Of a stretch of 64,000 nucleotides of DNA, positions 1 to 7,237 are shown in pieces. The translations under genes and the position numbers were made by a program. Below the pieces are notes generated by a model. That model ran no database searches. It was not told where the DNA came from and saw only the letters and a program-made list of their open reading frames with translations. Position 1 is the stretch's first letter, and every line of letters starts with the position of its first letter. This stretch comes from Mesorhizobium_K quangtriensis (GTDB lineage Bacteria; Pseudomonadota; Alphaproteobacteria; Rhizobiales; Rhizobiaceae), in contig NZ_JBEBMF010000003.1 in the NCBI RefSeq assembly GCF_040081925.1, positions 372,001 to 436,000 on the forward strand, given 5' to 3'.

Positions 1-1
1 C

Positions 2-190
2 TGCCGGCAATGGGTCTACACCCATTCCAAAACCGGCAGGGTCACCCCGATGCCCTATTGGAGCATCCCTGACGAAGCGCTCGACGATCCCGACGAGATG
101 ACACCGTGGGCGCGCAAGGCGATTGAGGCTTCGGTCCGGGTCGAGGCCGTTAGGGTCCCAAAAAGAAAAACGAAGCGAAAAAAGGCATAA
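2..190 (+). CDS. C-terminal end of a truncated gene, function unknown
   Basis: An open frame enters from the left edge of the window and runs 62 codons to a TAA at 188-190. The visible part has a hydrophilic, acidic stretch containing PMPYWSIPDEAL, followed by a very basic tail ending in KRKTKRKKA. No domain is recognised from this fragment and the start lies outside the window. The stop is directly adjacent to the convergent stop of psuG. Codon use looks like that of the neighbouring chromosomal genes, which supports a real gene end rather than a chance frame. Confidence 0.55.
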   Translation, partial: CRQWVYTHSKTGRVTPMPYWSIPDEALDDPDEMTPWARKAIEASVRVEAVRVPKRKTKRKKA

Positions 191-1114
191 TCAGCCAGCC
201 AGCGCCTTGGCGATCCGTGCCGCAATGCGCGCATTGTTCTCGACCAAGGCGATGTTGGTCTTGAGGCTCGCGCCGTCCGTCAGTTCGAGAATTTTCGCCA
301 GCAGGAACGGCGTCACCGCCTTTCCCGCGATATTCTGCTCCTGCGCCGCGCGATGCGCCGCCTCGATGTACCCTGCCATCTCTTCGGCCGGAATCTCGTC
401 GCTTTCCGGCACCGGGTTGGCGACCAGCAGGCCGCCGTCCAGCCCCAGCCTGCGCCTAGTCTCGAACAGCCGCGCGATGTCCTCCGGCTTCTCCAGCCTG
501 AGCGGCGCACGGAAGCGCGACTCCCGCGACCAGAAGGCGGGCATCAAATCAGCCGCCAGCGCCACGACGGGCACGCCGCGCGTCTCTAGCACCTCCAGCG
601 TCTTCTCTATGTCGAGGATCGCTTTCGCTCCGGCCGACACCACAATCACAGGCGTCCGCGCCAGTTCGTCGAGGTCGGCCGAGATGTCGAATGTGTCCTC
701 CGCGCCCTTGTGCACGCCGCCGATGCCGCCCGTCGCAAACACCTTTATGCCCGCCATGTGCGCGCAGATCATCGTCGCGGCGACGGTGGTACCGCCCGTA
801 CGCCCCTGCGCCACTGCGAAGGCGAGGTCGGCCCGCGACAGCTTCATCGCCCCCGACGTCATCGCAAGCGATTCCCGCTCGCCGTCCGACAGGCCGATCT
901 TGATCCGGCCGCCGATCACCGCGATCGTCGCCGGAACCGCGCCCTCGTCGGCGATGATCTTCTCGACATCGGCCGCCATCACGCTGTTCTGCGGATAGGG
1001 CATCCCATGCGTGACGATCGTGCTTTCCAGCGCCACGACCGGCCGTCCGGCCGCAAGGGCGGAGGCCACGGAAGGCAGGACGTCGACGTAAGCGCGGGCG
1101 GTGTCTGGGGTCAT
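191..1114 (-). CDS. psuG: Pseudouridine-5'-phosphate glycosidase PsuG
   Basis: PsuG reversibly cleaves pseudouridine 5'-phosphate to uracil and ribose 5-phosphate, the second step of pseudouridine catabolism in the cytoplasm. The 307-residue protein has the usual family length. It carries the N-terminal ALESTIVTHGMPYPQN block (Glu30 matches the catalytic glutamate), K91 in the TSGAMK segment, and the SAGAKAILD motif. K164 of that motif matches the Schiff-base lysine known from the E. coli enzyme. The start codon overlaps the stop of the upstream kinase gene by four bases (ATGA), so the pair is translationally coupled in a two-gene operon, psuK then psuG. No nucleoside transporter lies next to them here. 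Confidence 0.95.
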   Translation of the reverse strand: MTPDTARAYVDVLPSVASALAAGRPVVALESTIVTHGMPYPQNSVMAADVEKIIADEGAVPATIAVIGGRIKIGLSDGERESLAMTSGAMKLSRADLAFAVAQGRTGGTTVAATMICAHMAGIKVFATGGIGGVHKGAEDTFDISADLDELARTPVIVVSAGAKAILDIEKTLEVLETRGVPVVALAADLMPAFWSRESRFRAPLRLEKPEDIARLFETRRRLGLDGGLLVANPVPESDEIPAEEMAGYIEAAHRAAQEQNIAGKAVTPFLLAKILELTDGASLKTNIALVENNARIAARIAKALAG

Positions 1115-2064
1115 GGCTTGCTCCTTGGCATTTCAACCGCCTCCGGCACAAGGGCCAGCATGTCGCGGAGCGCCGGCTGCGACAGGTCCGGCACGGCGTC
1201 CGGCGTCTCGATCGCCAGCAACGCCGCCGCGACGCCTTCGCGCAGGGCGACGTCCATCGGCCTGTCGTGCAGGATTGCGACCGTCATGGCCCCAGCCAGC
1301 GCATCGCCCGCGCCGGTAACGTCGGCCACCCGTCGCGGCGGCGGCGGTGTTACCACGATGGTTTGGGAAGCGTCGAACGCCGTAACCGGCCTGTCACCAT
1401 GCGTGATGACCCCGCGACCGAGGCCCAAACCGCGCAGGGCTTCAACCAGATCCGCGATGGGCGCACCACTATCGACACCAGCGATCGCCGCGGCCTCGCG
1501 GCTGTTCATGTAGAGGCAGGTCAGCGCCTGCAGCATGCCAGCCAGCCGCACCGCCTTGGCGGGCGATATGGCGATCGCGAAGAGCGGCTTGCCGGCGGCA
1601 AGCGAGGCGAGCTTCTCCAGCCCGGCCGCCGGCACGTTGGCGTCGCAGAGAATGGCATCCCCCGCAGCGACCTCCTCGCGCACCTTGGCGCGCCGCAACT
1701 GCTTGGCAAAGGCGATCTCGTAGAGCTGCATGTCGGCCAGCGCCGCAATCACGTCGCCCGCAGCGTCGAGCAGCGCCGTGTAGCTCGGCGTCGAGCGGTC
1801 GAGGAAGACCGCCGAGAGGTCTTCGATCCCTGCCTCTGCAATCGCGCGGGCAACCGTCTCGCCGGCCCCGTCGCCACCGCGCATCGACAGCATCGCCCCT
1901 CGCGCGCCCAGCCGCACGGCCGAGCGCAGCGCGTTGAACGCGCCACCGCCGACATCCTCGCGCATGGTTCCCGGTATGGACGCGCCCGGAATGAACGGGC
2001 TCGTCATCTGCCCGCGCCGGTCGATATGCGCGCCGCCGACGGCGAGGATTTTTGGAACTGTCAT
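1111..2064 (-). CDS. psuK: PfkB-family sugar kinase, probable pseudouridine kinase
   Basis: A 317-residue ribokinase/PfkB-fold kinase. The N-terminal segment holds the glycine-rich GGGAFN substrate-binding motif; the C-terminal PfkB signature DVTGAGDALAG starts near residue 248, with catalytic Asp in GAGD. Because it is fused by a four-base overlap to psuG, the substrate is most likely pseudouridine, giving pseudouridine 5'-phosphate; the substrate is inferred from context. The ATG at 2064 is chosen because MTVPKILAVGGAHID matches the normal start of the fold. A longer in-frame reading to 2205 would run into the terminal inverted repeat of the neighbouring insertion element and is not credible as native protein. 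Confidence 0.87.
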   Translation of the reverse strand: MTVPKILAVGGAHIDRRGQMTSPFIPGASIPGTMREDVGGGAFNALRSAVRLGARGAMLSMRGGDGAGETVARAIAEAGIEDLSAVFLDRSTPSYTALLDAAGDVIAALADMQLYEIAFAKQLRRAKVREEVAAGDAILCDANVPAAGLEKLASLAAGKPLFAIAISPAKAVRLAGMLQALTCLYMNSREAAAIAGVDSGAPIADLVEALRGLGLGRGVITHGDRPVTAFDASQTIVVTPPPPRRVADVTGAGDALAGAMTVAILHDRPMDVALREGVAAALLAIETPDAVPDLSQPALRDMLALVPEAVEMPRSKP

Positions 2065-2176
2065 TAGTGGTAGGCCCGGGTTTTGCCGGAGATTATGTCC
2101 GGGGCAGGCACCCCGCAACCACACCTCGATTCGGGCAGCGTTGTCGCCGTCGGTTCTCGCAAGGAGATACATCCTG

Positions 2177-2184
2177 ATGCGGTC
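2177..2184. repeat. Target-site duplication, left copy
   Basis: ATGCGGTC directly outside the left inverted repeat, repeated at 5101-5108. The match between the two sides extends to 14 bases (2176-2189 and 5100-5113) because the native flank happens to continue with GGATG, the same letters as the element end. Confidence 0.7.
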
Positions 2185-2211
2185 GGATGTATCCCCTTGA
2201 AACATGTAAGC
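2185..2211. repeat. Left terminal inverted repeat of the IS1595-type element
   Basis: Starts GGATGTATCCCC and ends CATGTAAGC. All 27 bases are the exact reverse complement of 5072-5098, with weaker matching continuing a few bases inward. The outer part also pairs with GATACATCC just upstream (2166-2174), so the left junction can form a hairpin across the target sequence. Confidence 0.9.
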
Positions 2212-2258
2212 GGATTGAGCTTCTAACCCTACTGGGTTTGATGATTCTGCTGGGTGCC

Positions 2259-3287
2259 TCAGCCAACGGATTGGCAGCGCGGCATCAAGGAAACTTTGAT
2301 CGCATCAAGGATAGTTGCGTCTGGGCTGTTTGGGGCGGTGATCTTGTACAGATCGGTCGCGGCTCCACATGCGCCAATAGCGGTATGGAACGCTGTCTCT
2401 TGCCCCTTGGTTCGGTAGATGACGCATATGAATACGTGGAGGTTCAAACCGATAGCTTCCTGAGGAGTAATTTCAGGCAAATCCTCGGTCATACCGAACA
2501 TGTGCTCAACCTTGTTCGGGAAAACAATCTTGTTCCCGAAGCGCCATTCCTTCTTAGCACCAGTGAGTTCGCTGGCCATTGTGTCGAGCACATCAACCTT
2601 AGCATTCGTCATTTGGCTGGTTGCCAACCTCACTTCAAGCTCGACGTCGAAAGCGGGCGTCTTCCCGACATTTTTGACTGTCAGTTCGACCCTGAGGTTT
2701 ATGCGCTTGCCCCCATGCGAAAACAAATGAACGGAAGGCTCACTTTCTATGGTCAGCCAAGGACGGTTCTCAACGACCCATCGGATGTCGGAAGCTTCGT
2801 TGGCCCGTCTCGCTTCATCTGCCGAATTCTGTGCAGCAATAGCGGCGCGGGCAGCTTGGCGGTTGCCGTGAGCGGCTTGCGCAGTGACTTTCCGAGCTTC
2901 GCGCAGGTTGAGAATGACATACCAGATACCCACCCCAGACAACCCGGTTTGGACGATACCAAGGGCAAAGATCATAAAGGCCCAAAAGGCCATATCCTTC
3001 TGGGCTTTCAAATCCTCGTTGGTTGCTTGCTCGCGATAGTAGGATTCCAGGGCCTGCGATACACAAGCACGGAAAGCGGCTCCCGAAATGCCTTCACAGG
3101 ATGCTGCTGCTTCATTGGCGGCGTGCTGTCGATCTTGCTCGGCATTGCGCTGATAAGCGGCATTAACCTCGTGTACTTTGGCGTACTCTGAGATGGTTAC
3201 GCCAGCCAACAAGATGCCAAGAAACAGGCACACCCCCAACCCAACTGTTGCTAGCGCTGCGCTTCCGAGCCAGTCGCGGTTGGACAT
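2259..3287 (-). CDS. Two-TM membrane protein, IS passenger, function unknown
   Basis: A 342-residue protein with one hydrophobic segment at about residues 9-32 and a second at about 98-125. These flank a polar, Glu/Ala-rich loop with two cysteines (ASCEG and RACVSQ). After the second TM comes an Ala-rich helical stretch (about 130-165) and a beta-rich soluble domain beginning VVENRPWLTIESEP, with the segment VKNVGKTPAFDVELEV. The RPWL plus NVGKTPA pattern is common in uncharacterised bacterial membrane proteins, but no function is established. It is the longest passenger of the insertion element and reads leftward towards the left end. Base composition is more A/T-rich than the chromosome, consistent with transfer from elsewhere. 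Confidence 0.75.
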   Translation of the reverse strand: MSNRDWLGSAALATVGLGVCLFLGILLAGVTISEYAKVHEVNAAYQRNAEQDRQHAANEAAASCEGISGAAFRACVSQALESYYREQATNEDLKAQKDMAFWAFMIFALGIVQTGLSGVGIWYVILNLREARKVTAQAAHGNRQAARAAIAAQNSADEARRANEASDIRWVVENRPWLTIESEPSVHLFSHGGKRINLRVELTVKNVGKTPAFDVELEVRLATSQMTNAKVDVLDTMASELTGAKKEWRFGNKIVFPNKVEHMFGMTEDLPEITPQEAIGLNLHVFICVIYRTKGQETAFHTAIGACGAATDLYKITAPNSPDATILDAIKVSLMPRCQSVG

Positions 3288-3382
3288 GATTGCTTCCCCC
3301 GATCTTGCGCAATTTAGCGTGAGTCGAGGTATTTCTCAGAATCGTGTTATTGATGCGCCATCGCTAAAGGATTGGACGCGTC

Positions 3383-3682
3383 ATGAAATACGAACCCCGC
3401 AATGTTTCGGACGACGAACTGGAAACCTCCTACACCGTTCCAACGGCGATCTCGAATACGTTCGTTTTGAGAGACATAGGGAATGGAGCAATTCGAATAG
3501 CCTTTGGGGAGCGGAGGGACCCGAATTCGCCCGCGCATTATCGCGTGGCGCTAGCCCTGCCACGGGAACAAGCCTTCGAGCTAAAGCTAATTCTCGGCAA
3601 GCTTTTAGAGCAGTACGAACCAGAGTTGGAAAAGGATTTCGAGCAGCGATTAGCGGAGCTAAACCGTGGCAAATCCGCGTAA
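3383..3682 (+). CDS. Small soluble protein, IS passenger, function unknown
   Basis: A 99-residue protein with an extended N-terminal part (NTFVLRDIGNGAIRIAFGE) and a helical C-terminal half (ALALPREQAFELKLILGKLL, then a charged EKDFEQRLAELNRG tail). The layout resembles small DUF3467-like proteins, but this is a loose impression and no function follows from it. It starts at an ATG 95 bp from the divergent two-TM gene, so the two probably share a promoter region (3288-3382). Its end overlaps the GTG start of the next passenger by 17 bases, suggesting translational coupling. Confidence 0.65.
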   Translation: MKYEPRNVSDDELETSYTVPTAISNTFVLRDIGNGAIRIAFGERRDPNSPAHYRVALALPREQAFELKLILGKLLEQYEPELEKDFEQRLAELNRGKSA

Positions 3683-4130
3683 GCAACCCGCTTCCTACGG
3701 AAACACATCCCCTCGTTTCCAAGAGGGGCCACAGGGTGCGTCAGGCCCTGTTGTCCCCGTTCAGCGTGAGCAATCAGCAGCGTTTGGGAACAATCAGGGG
3801 GGCATTACTGTGACGCACACAAAGCGCGCCCTCAAATCTTATAATTTCACAGATTCCGATTTGGATACTATCGGGTTGACCAACATTGTTTCGGCGTCAG
3901 CATTCTCGTTCGCCGCCGCCGTGGCGACATTTTGTATCGACATCAATAAGGATATGATCCTAGCGGGAGGTGGGGCTCCAGCCGCCGCCTCTGCCTTGCA
4001 GTTCACGGTAAATTGGCTGGGCATCCCGTTGGCCATCATTTTGGTGTTGGTCGGGATTGTCGCGCAAGTGAAGCGAGGGGCCGTAATCGAGCGCGTGATG
4101 CGAGAAAGCCAGAATGCTGACGGACAATGA
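3666..4130 (+). CDS. Small two-TM membrane protein, IS passenger, function unknown
   Basis: A 154-residue protein with a long polar N-terminus rich in Gly, Pro and Gln, followed by two hydrophobic segments (about residues 74-92 and 113-133) and a short basic tail. The start is a GTG at 3666 inside the end of the preceding gene. A later start within the polar region is possible, but none has an obviously better ribosome site. It belongs to the rightward passenger pair of the insertion element. Two of the cargo genes therefore encode membrane proteins with paired TM segments, read in opposite directions. No family is recognised. Confidence 0.6.
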   Translation: MANPRKQPASYGNTSPRFQEGPQGASGPVVPVQREQSAAFGNNQGGITVTHTKRALKSYNFTDSDLDTIGLTNIVSASAFSFAAAVATFCIDINKDMILAGGGAPAAASALQFTVNWLGIPLAIILVLVGIVAQVKRGAVIERVMRESQNADGQ

Positions 4131-4308
4131 ACGTTTTAACCGCCTGCTAAAAGCCATGGTCACGTATCCGCATAAGGACGCGGGAACGAGCGCAAAAGAA
4201 CGTCGAGCATCACGTGAGGCTGCTTCCGGAAGTTCTGGCGATACTCAAACTCCCAAAGGTACGTCTGGAGCCACTTCTTCGAAACCGACACGTAAGTCCC
4301 GCGCATAG
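4114..4308 (+). CDS. Possible short passenger gene overlapping the transposase 3' end
   Basis: A 64-codon frame begins with ATG at 4114, inside the last codons of the upstream membrane-protein gene. Its first 20 residues (MLTDNERFNRLLKAMVTYPH) look like a genuine small helical protein N-terminus. The remainder is low-complexity Ser/Thr/Lys and from 4160 onward is antisense to the transposase gene. It may be a real short protein, or one whose original 3' end was replaced when the element was assembled. Start overlap with the preceding gene favours translation; antisense overlap weakens the case. Confidence 0.35.
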   Translation: MLTDNERFNRLLKAMVTYPHKDAGTSAKERRASREAASGSSGDTQTPKGTSGATSSKPTRKSRA

Positions 4309-5050
4309 AGCGCTTCACGTGCGACCAGAAGGCTTCAATCGTGTTGGTGTGGACCTGTCCGTTCACATACTGCCCTTCACGATGGTTGATCGTGCCATGA
4401 AGGTAGCCATTTTCGGATAGGTCTCGGAACGCGCCAGCTTCGTCCGTAGCGATACGGGAACCGCCCTTAACCCACTGGAAGATGGCCGGGAGAACCTGAC
4501 GAGCGCCCTTGGAAGGCAGAACGCGGGTGATGACCTCACCGCCGCGTTCGATCATGCCAAGCACGACCGACTTGTCGTCCTCGCCTTTCTTGTCCTTGCC
4601 GCCATAGAACATCTTGTCGGCTTCCACGATCTTGCCGTCAGGACCACCAAGCGGCGTGTCGCCGTCAACGTAGCCCATATACTGGCGGATCAGGTTGCAC
4701 ATGCGCCAAGCGGTTTTGTAGGTCACGCCGATAGTGCGCTGGACTTCCTTGGCCGACACGCCGTTGCGGGACGTGCAAAACAGGAACATGACGGTGAACC
4801 AATCGCGCAATGACGTGCGCGTGTTCTCAAACGGCGTCCCTGCGGTCGGATAGACCTGATAGCCGCAGAAATCGCATTCGTAGCAGCGGCGCGACTTCAC
4901 GCGATGGAAGTTCGCCAGCTTGTCGCACTTGGCGCAAACGTGGCGCTTTCCGTAGCGTGTTTCCATCAGGTGTTCGAGGCACGAATCATCTGTCGGAAAC
5001 TGTTCGAGGAACTGCTTCAGGGTCGGGATTTTGGGTTGTTTCGTGCTCAT
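4160..5050 (-). CDS. IS1595-family (ISXO2-like) DDE transposase
   Basis: A 296-residue transposase that moves the surrounding element. The N-terminal zinc ribbon is visible as CAKC and CYECDFCGYQ (about residues 38-62), followed by a helical DNA-binding region. The RNase H-like DDE core contains VEADKMFYGG (first Asp), IATDEAGAF (second Asp) and NTIEAFWSHVKRSMRGTY (the Asn/Glu/Lys block), the layout known for IS1595 enzymes. No frameshift or stop interrupts it, and both terminal repeats are intact, so the element may still be mobile. It is transcribed inward from the right terminal repeat. Confidence 0.93.
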   Translation of the reverse strand: MSTKQPKIPTLKQFLEQFPTDDSCLEHLMETRYGKRHVCAKCDKLANFHRVKSRRCYECDFCGYQVYPTAGTPFENTRTSLRDWFTVMFLFCTSRNGVSAKEVQRTIGVTYKTAWRMCNLIRQYMGYVDGDTPLGGPDGKIVEADKMFYGGKDKKGEDDKSVVLGMIERGGEVITRVLPSKGARQVLPAIFQWVKGGSRIATDEAGAFRDLSENGYLHGTINHREGQYVNGQVHTNTIEAFWSHVKRSMRGTYVSVSKKWLQTYLWEFEYRQNFRKQPHVMLDVLLRSFPRPYADT

Positions 5051-5071
5051 AGAGAAACATATAGCAAATCA

Positions 5072-5098
5072 GCTTACATGTTTCAAGGGGATACATCC
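5072..5098. repeat. Right terminal inverted repeat of the IS1595-type element
   Basis: Exact 27-base reverse complement of the left end, starting GCTTACATG and ending GATACATCC. It lies 21 bp upstream of the transposase start codon (5050), so the transposase promoter probably overlaps this terminal repeat, as is common for insertion elements. Confidence 0.9.
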
Positions 5099-5100
5099 GG

Positions 5101-5108
5101 ATGCGGTC
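5101..5108. repeat. Target-site duplication, right copy
   Basis: ATGCGGTC, identical to 2177-2184. Joining the left flank to this copy reconstructs an uninterrupted psuK-recA spacer of roughly 260 bp. Confidence 0.7.
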
Positions 5109-5179
5109 GGATGGAATAAAAAAAGAACAAATGCAATAAATCGTTATTTTTCAATAATTTGAGACCTATTGCAAAAATA

Positions 5180-5194
5180 GAACAAACCATGTAC
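5180..5194. promoter_or_regulatory. Candidate LexA (SOS) box upstream of recA
   Basis: Reads GAACAAACCATGTAC, one mismatch from the alphaproteobacterial LexA consensus GAAC-N7-GAAC. It lies 56 bp before the recA start, on the recA side of the inserted element, so SOS control would survive the insertion. Assigned by pattern and position only. Confidence 0.5.
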
Positions 5195-5249
5195 ATAAGA
5201 CAAAAGGAAGCAGCGTTCCGGCCTTCATTGCTGACCAAGGGGTGATATC

Positions 5250-6338
<1,089 letters not shown>

Positions 6339-6366
6339 GCCAATCCAAAAGCGTAGTGCGTGTAAG

Positions 6367-6396
6367 ACCGCCGGCCTCTTTGGGCCGGCGGTTTTG
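6367..6396 (+). terminator. Rho-independent terminator of recA
   Basis: A perfect 10-bp stem, ACCGCCGGCC (6367-6376) with GGCCGGCGGT (6383-6392), six-base loop, followed by a T-rich run. It begins 29 bp after the recA stop. Confidence 0.85.
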
Positions 6397-6460
6397 TTTG
6401 TGCTGTCATCTTTCTCCTGAGAGACAAGGCGGGGCCGCGCGGTCCCTCTTCACTTCGTCA

Positions 6461-6490
6461 TCCTAGGGCAAGCGCAGCGCGACCCTAGGA
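6461..6490. repeat. Intergenic palindrome, rhizobial CCTAGGG type
   Basis: TCCTAGGG (6461-6468) and CCCTAGGA (6483-6490) flank a GC-rich core containing AAGCGCAGCGCGA. Sequences of this form are recurrent intergenic palindromes in Mesorhizobium-like genomes, as recalled. Copies elsewhere in this genome cannot be checked here. Confidence 0.55.
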
Positions 6491-6533
6491 TCCATGCCGT
6501 AACCTCTCGGCGGCGCTCTGAGGGTGCAAAACT

Positions 6534-6572
6534 GATCCCCCTTGTTTCTCCCCTTGAGGCAGAAGGGGGATC
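6534..6572. repeat. Intergenic 10-bp inverted repeat
   Basis: GATCCCCCTT (6534-6543) is the exact reverse complement of AAGGGGGATC (6563-6572), with CTCCCCTTGAGGCAG between. It is part of a mosaic of palindromes filling the recA-alaS spacer. Confidence 0.6.
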
Positions 6573-6591
6573 GGCGCGACGGCGCCGAGAC

Positions 6592-6630
6592 GGATGAGGG
6601 GTAAGTCAGCGCCAGGTGCCCCTCATCCGG
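6592..6630. repeat. Intergenic 11-bp inverted repeat
   Basis: CGGATGAGGGG (6592-6602) pairs with CCCCTCATCCG (6620-6630). The following CTTCGCTGCGCTCAGCCACC and CTTCTCCCTCAAGGGG segments are typical of the same repeated rhizobial intergenic family. A chance 150-codon reading frame over this mosaic (6616-7068) is not believed to be a gene. Confidence 0.6.
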
Positions 6631-6958
6631 CTTCGCTGCGCTCAGCCACCTTCTCCCTCAAGGGGACAAGGAAGGGCCCGCAATGTGTGGAAAGACACTC
6701 CACCCAACCCATTGATTTTATTCGCTCAGGCGGGAAAAAGTCGCCCGACTTATCCACGTCCTTCTGATCTAGACGATACTTCCTCCCGCAACTTGCCTGT
6801 GGGACCTGGTGTGTACAGCCAGCATTCAGGGGCAAGTGTGGCGCCGGGTGCTTCCGCTGGACTGAGCGGGACGTCCGACCGTCTGCCGCCTCGTGCGCTC
6901 GCGGACTCCAGAATATCGGAGTCCGATGGGCCGGGCGCCGGCAGGCCGATAAACGCCG

Positions 6959-7016
6959 GCGGCGCATGGCAGCGCGTCAACTTACTTACTTATAAGACGT
7001 CGCTGCCATGCGCCGC
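6959..7016. repeat. 16-bp perfect inverted repeat upstream of alaS
   Basis: GCGGCGCATGGCAGCG (6959-6974) is the exact reverse complement of 7001-7016, with a 26-base A/T-richer loop containing CTTACTTACTTATAAG. It lies about 220 bp before the alaS start. It could be a strong transcript hairpin, a remnant repeat, or part of an unrecognised small RNA. The rest of the 899-bp spacer (6339-7237) contains a shorter 8-bp hairpin (CGGACTCC/GGAGTCCG, 6902-6925) and no convincing gene. Confidence 0.7.
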
Positions 7017-7237
7017 TTCCCACATCCTTCAATGGCCAGACTGCGAAAGCAGGGCGTGGCGACGATGAAGCGCGCGCATAACCCTCCCAAAGGGGGCCAC
7101 CCCGGGTGGGGGGGGCTTGCGGAACGCGCCGCGCGCATTCGCTGAACCAAAACCGCTTTCTGGACAGCCACAGGGCCGGCGGCTAAAAGGCCCCAACCCA
7201 AATTCCGGGCCGGGCGCCCGTTTCAGAAGGCATTTCC

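Larger units (their letters stand above)
2185..5100. mobile_element. IS1595-type insertion element with passenger genes
   Basis: The segment is bounded by a perfect 27-bp inverted repeat (2185-2211 and 5072-5098). It has an 8-bp direct repeat ATGCGGTC directly outside (2177-2184 and 5101-5108), the length expected for an IS1595 target duplication. It encodes an ISXO2-like transposase at its right end. The remaining two thirds hold a two-TM protein gene, a small soluble protein gene, a small membrane protein gene and perhaps a fourth short gene. The internal sequence is visibly richer in A and T than its neighbours. It sits in the spacer between psuK and recA. The exact outer base is uncertain by about two bases because the flanking DNA also reads GGATG. 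Confidence 0.85.

Noticed and set aside
2065..2205. Upstream extension of psuK by 47 codons
   Set aside because: It would begin inside the terminal inverted repeat of the insertion element; MTVPKILAVGG at 2064 is the normal family start.
5125..5139. A second GAAC-type LexA half-site upstream of recA
   Set aside because: GAACAAATGCAATAA has only one half-site; the spacing partner reads ATAA rather than GAAC.
6616..7068. 150-codon frame in the recA-alaS spacer
   Set aside because: It lies over repeated intergenic palindromes, has no ribosome site or domain, and its sequence comes from the repeat mosaic.
7017..7237. T-box or other tRNA-sensing leader for alaS
   Set aside because: No T-box signature or specifier stem was seen, and such leaders are not expected in alphaproteobacteria.
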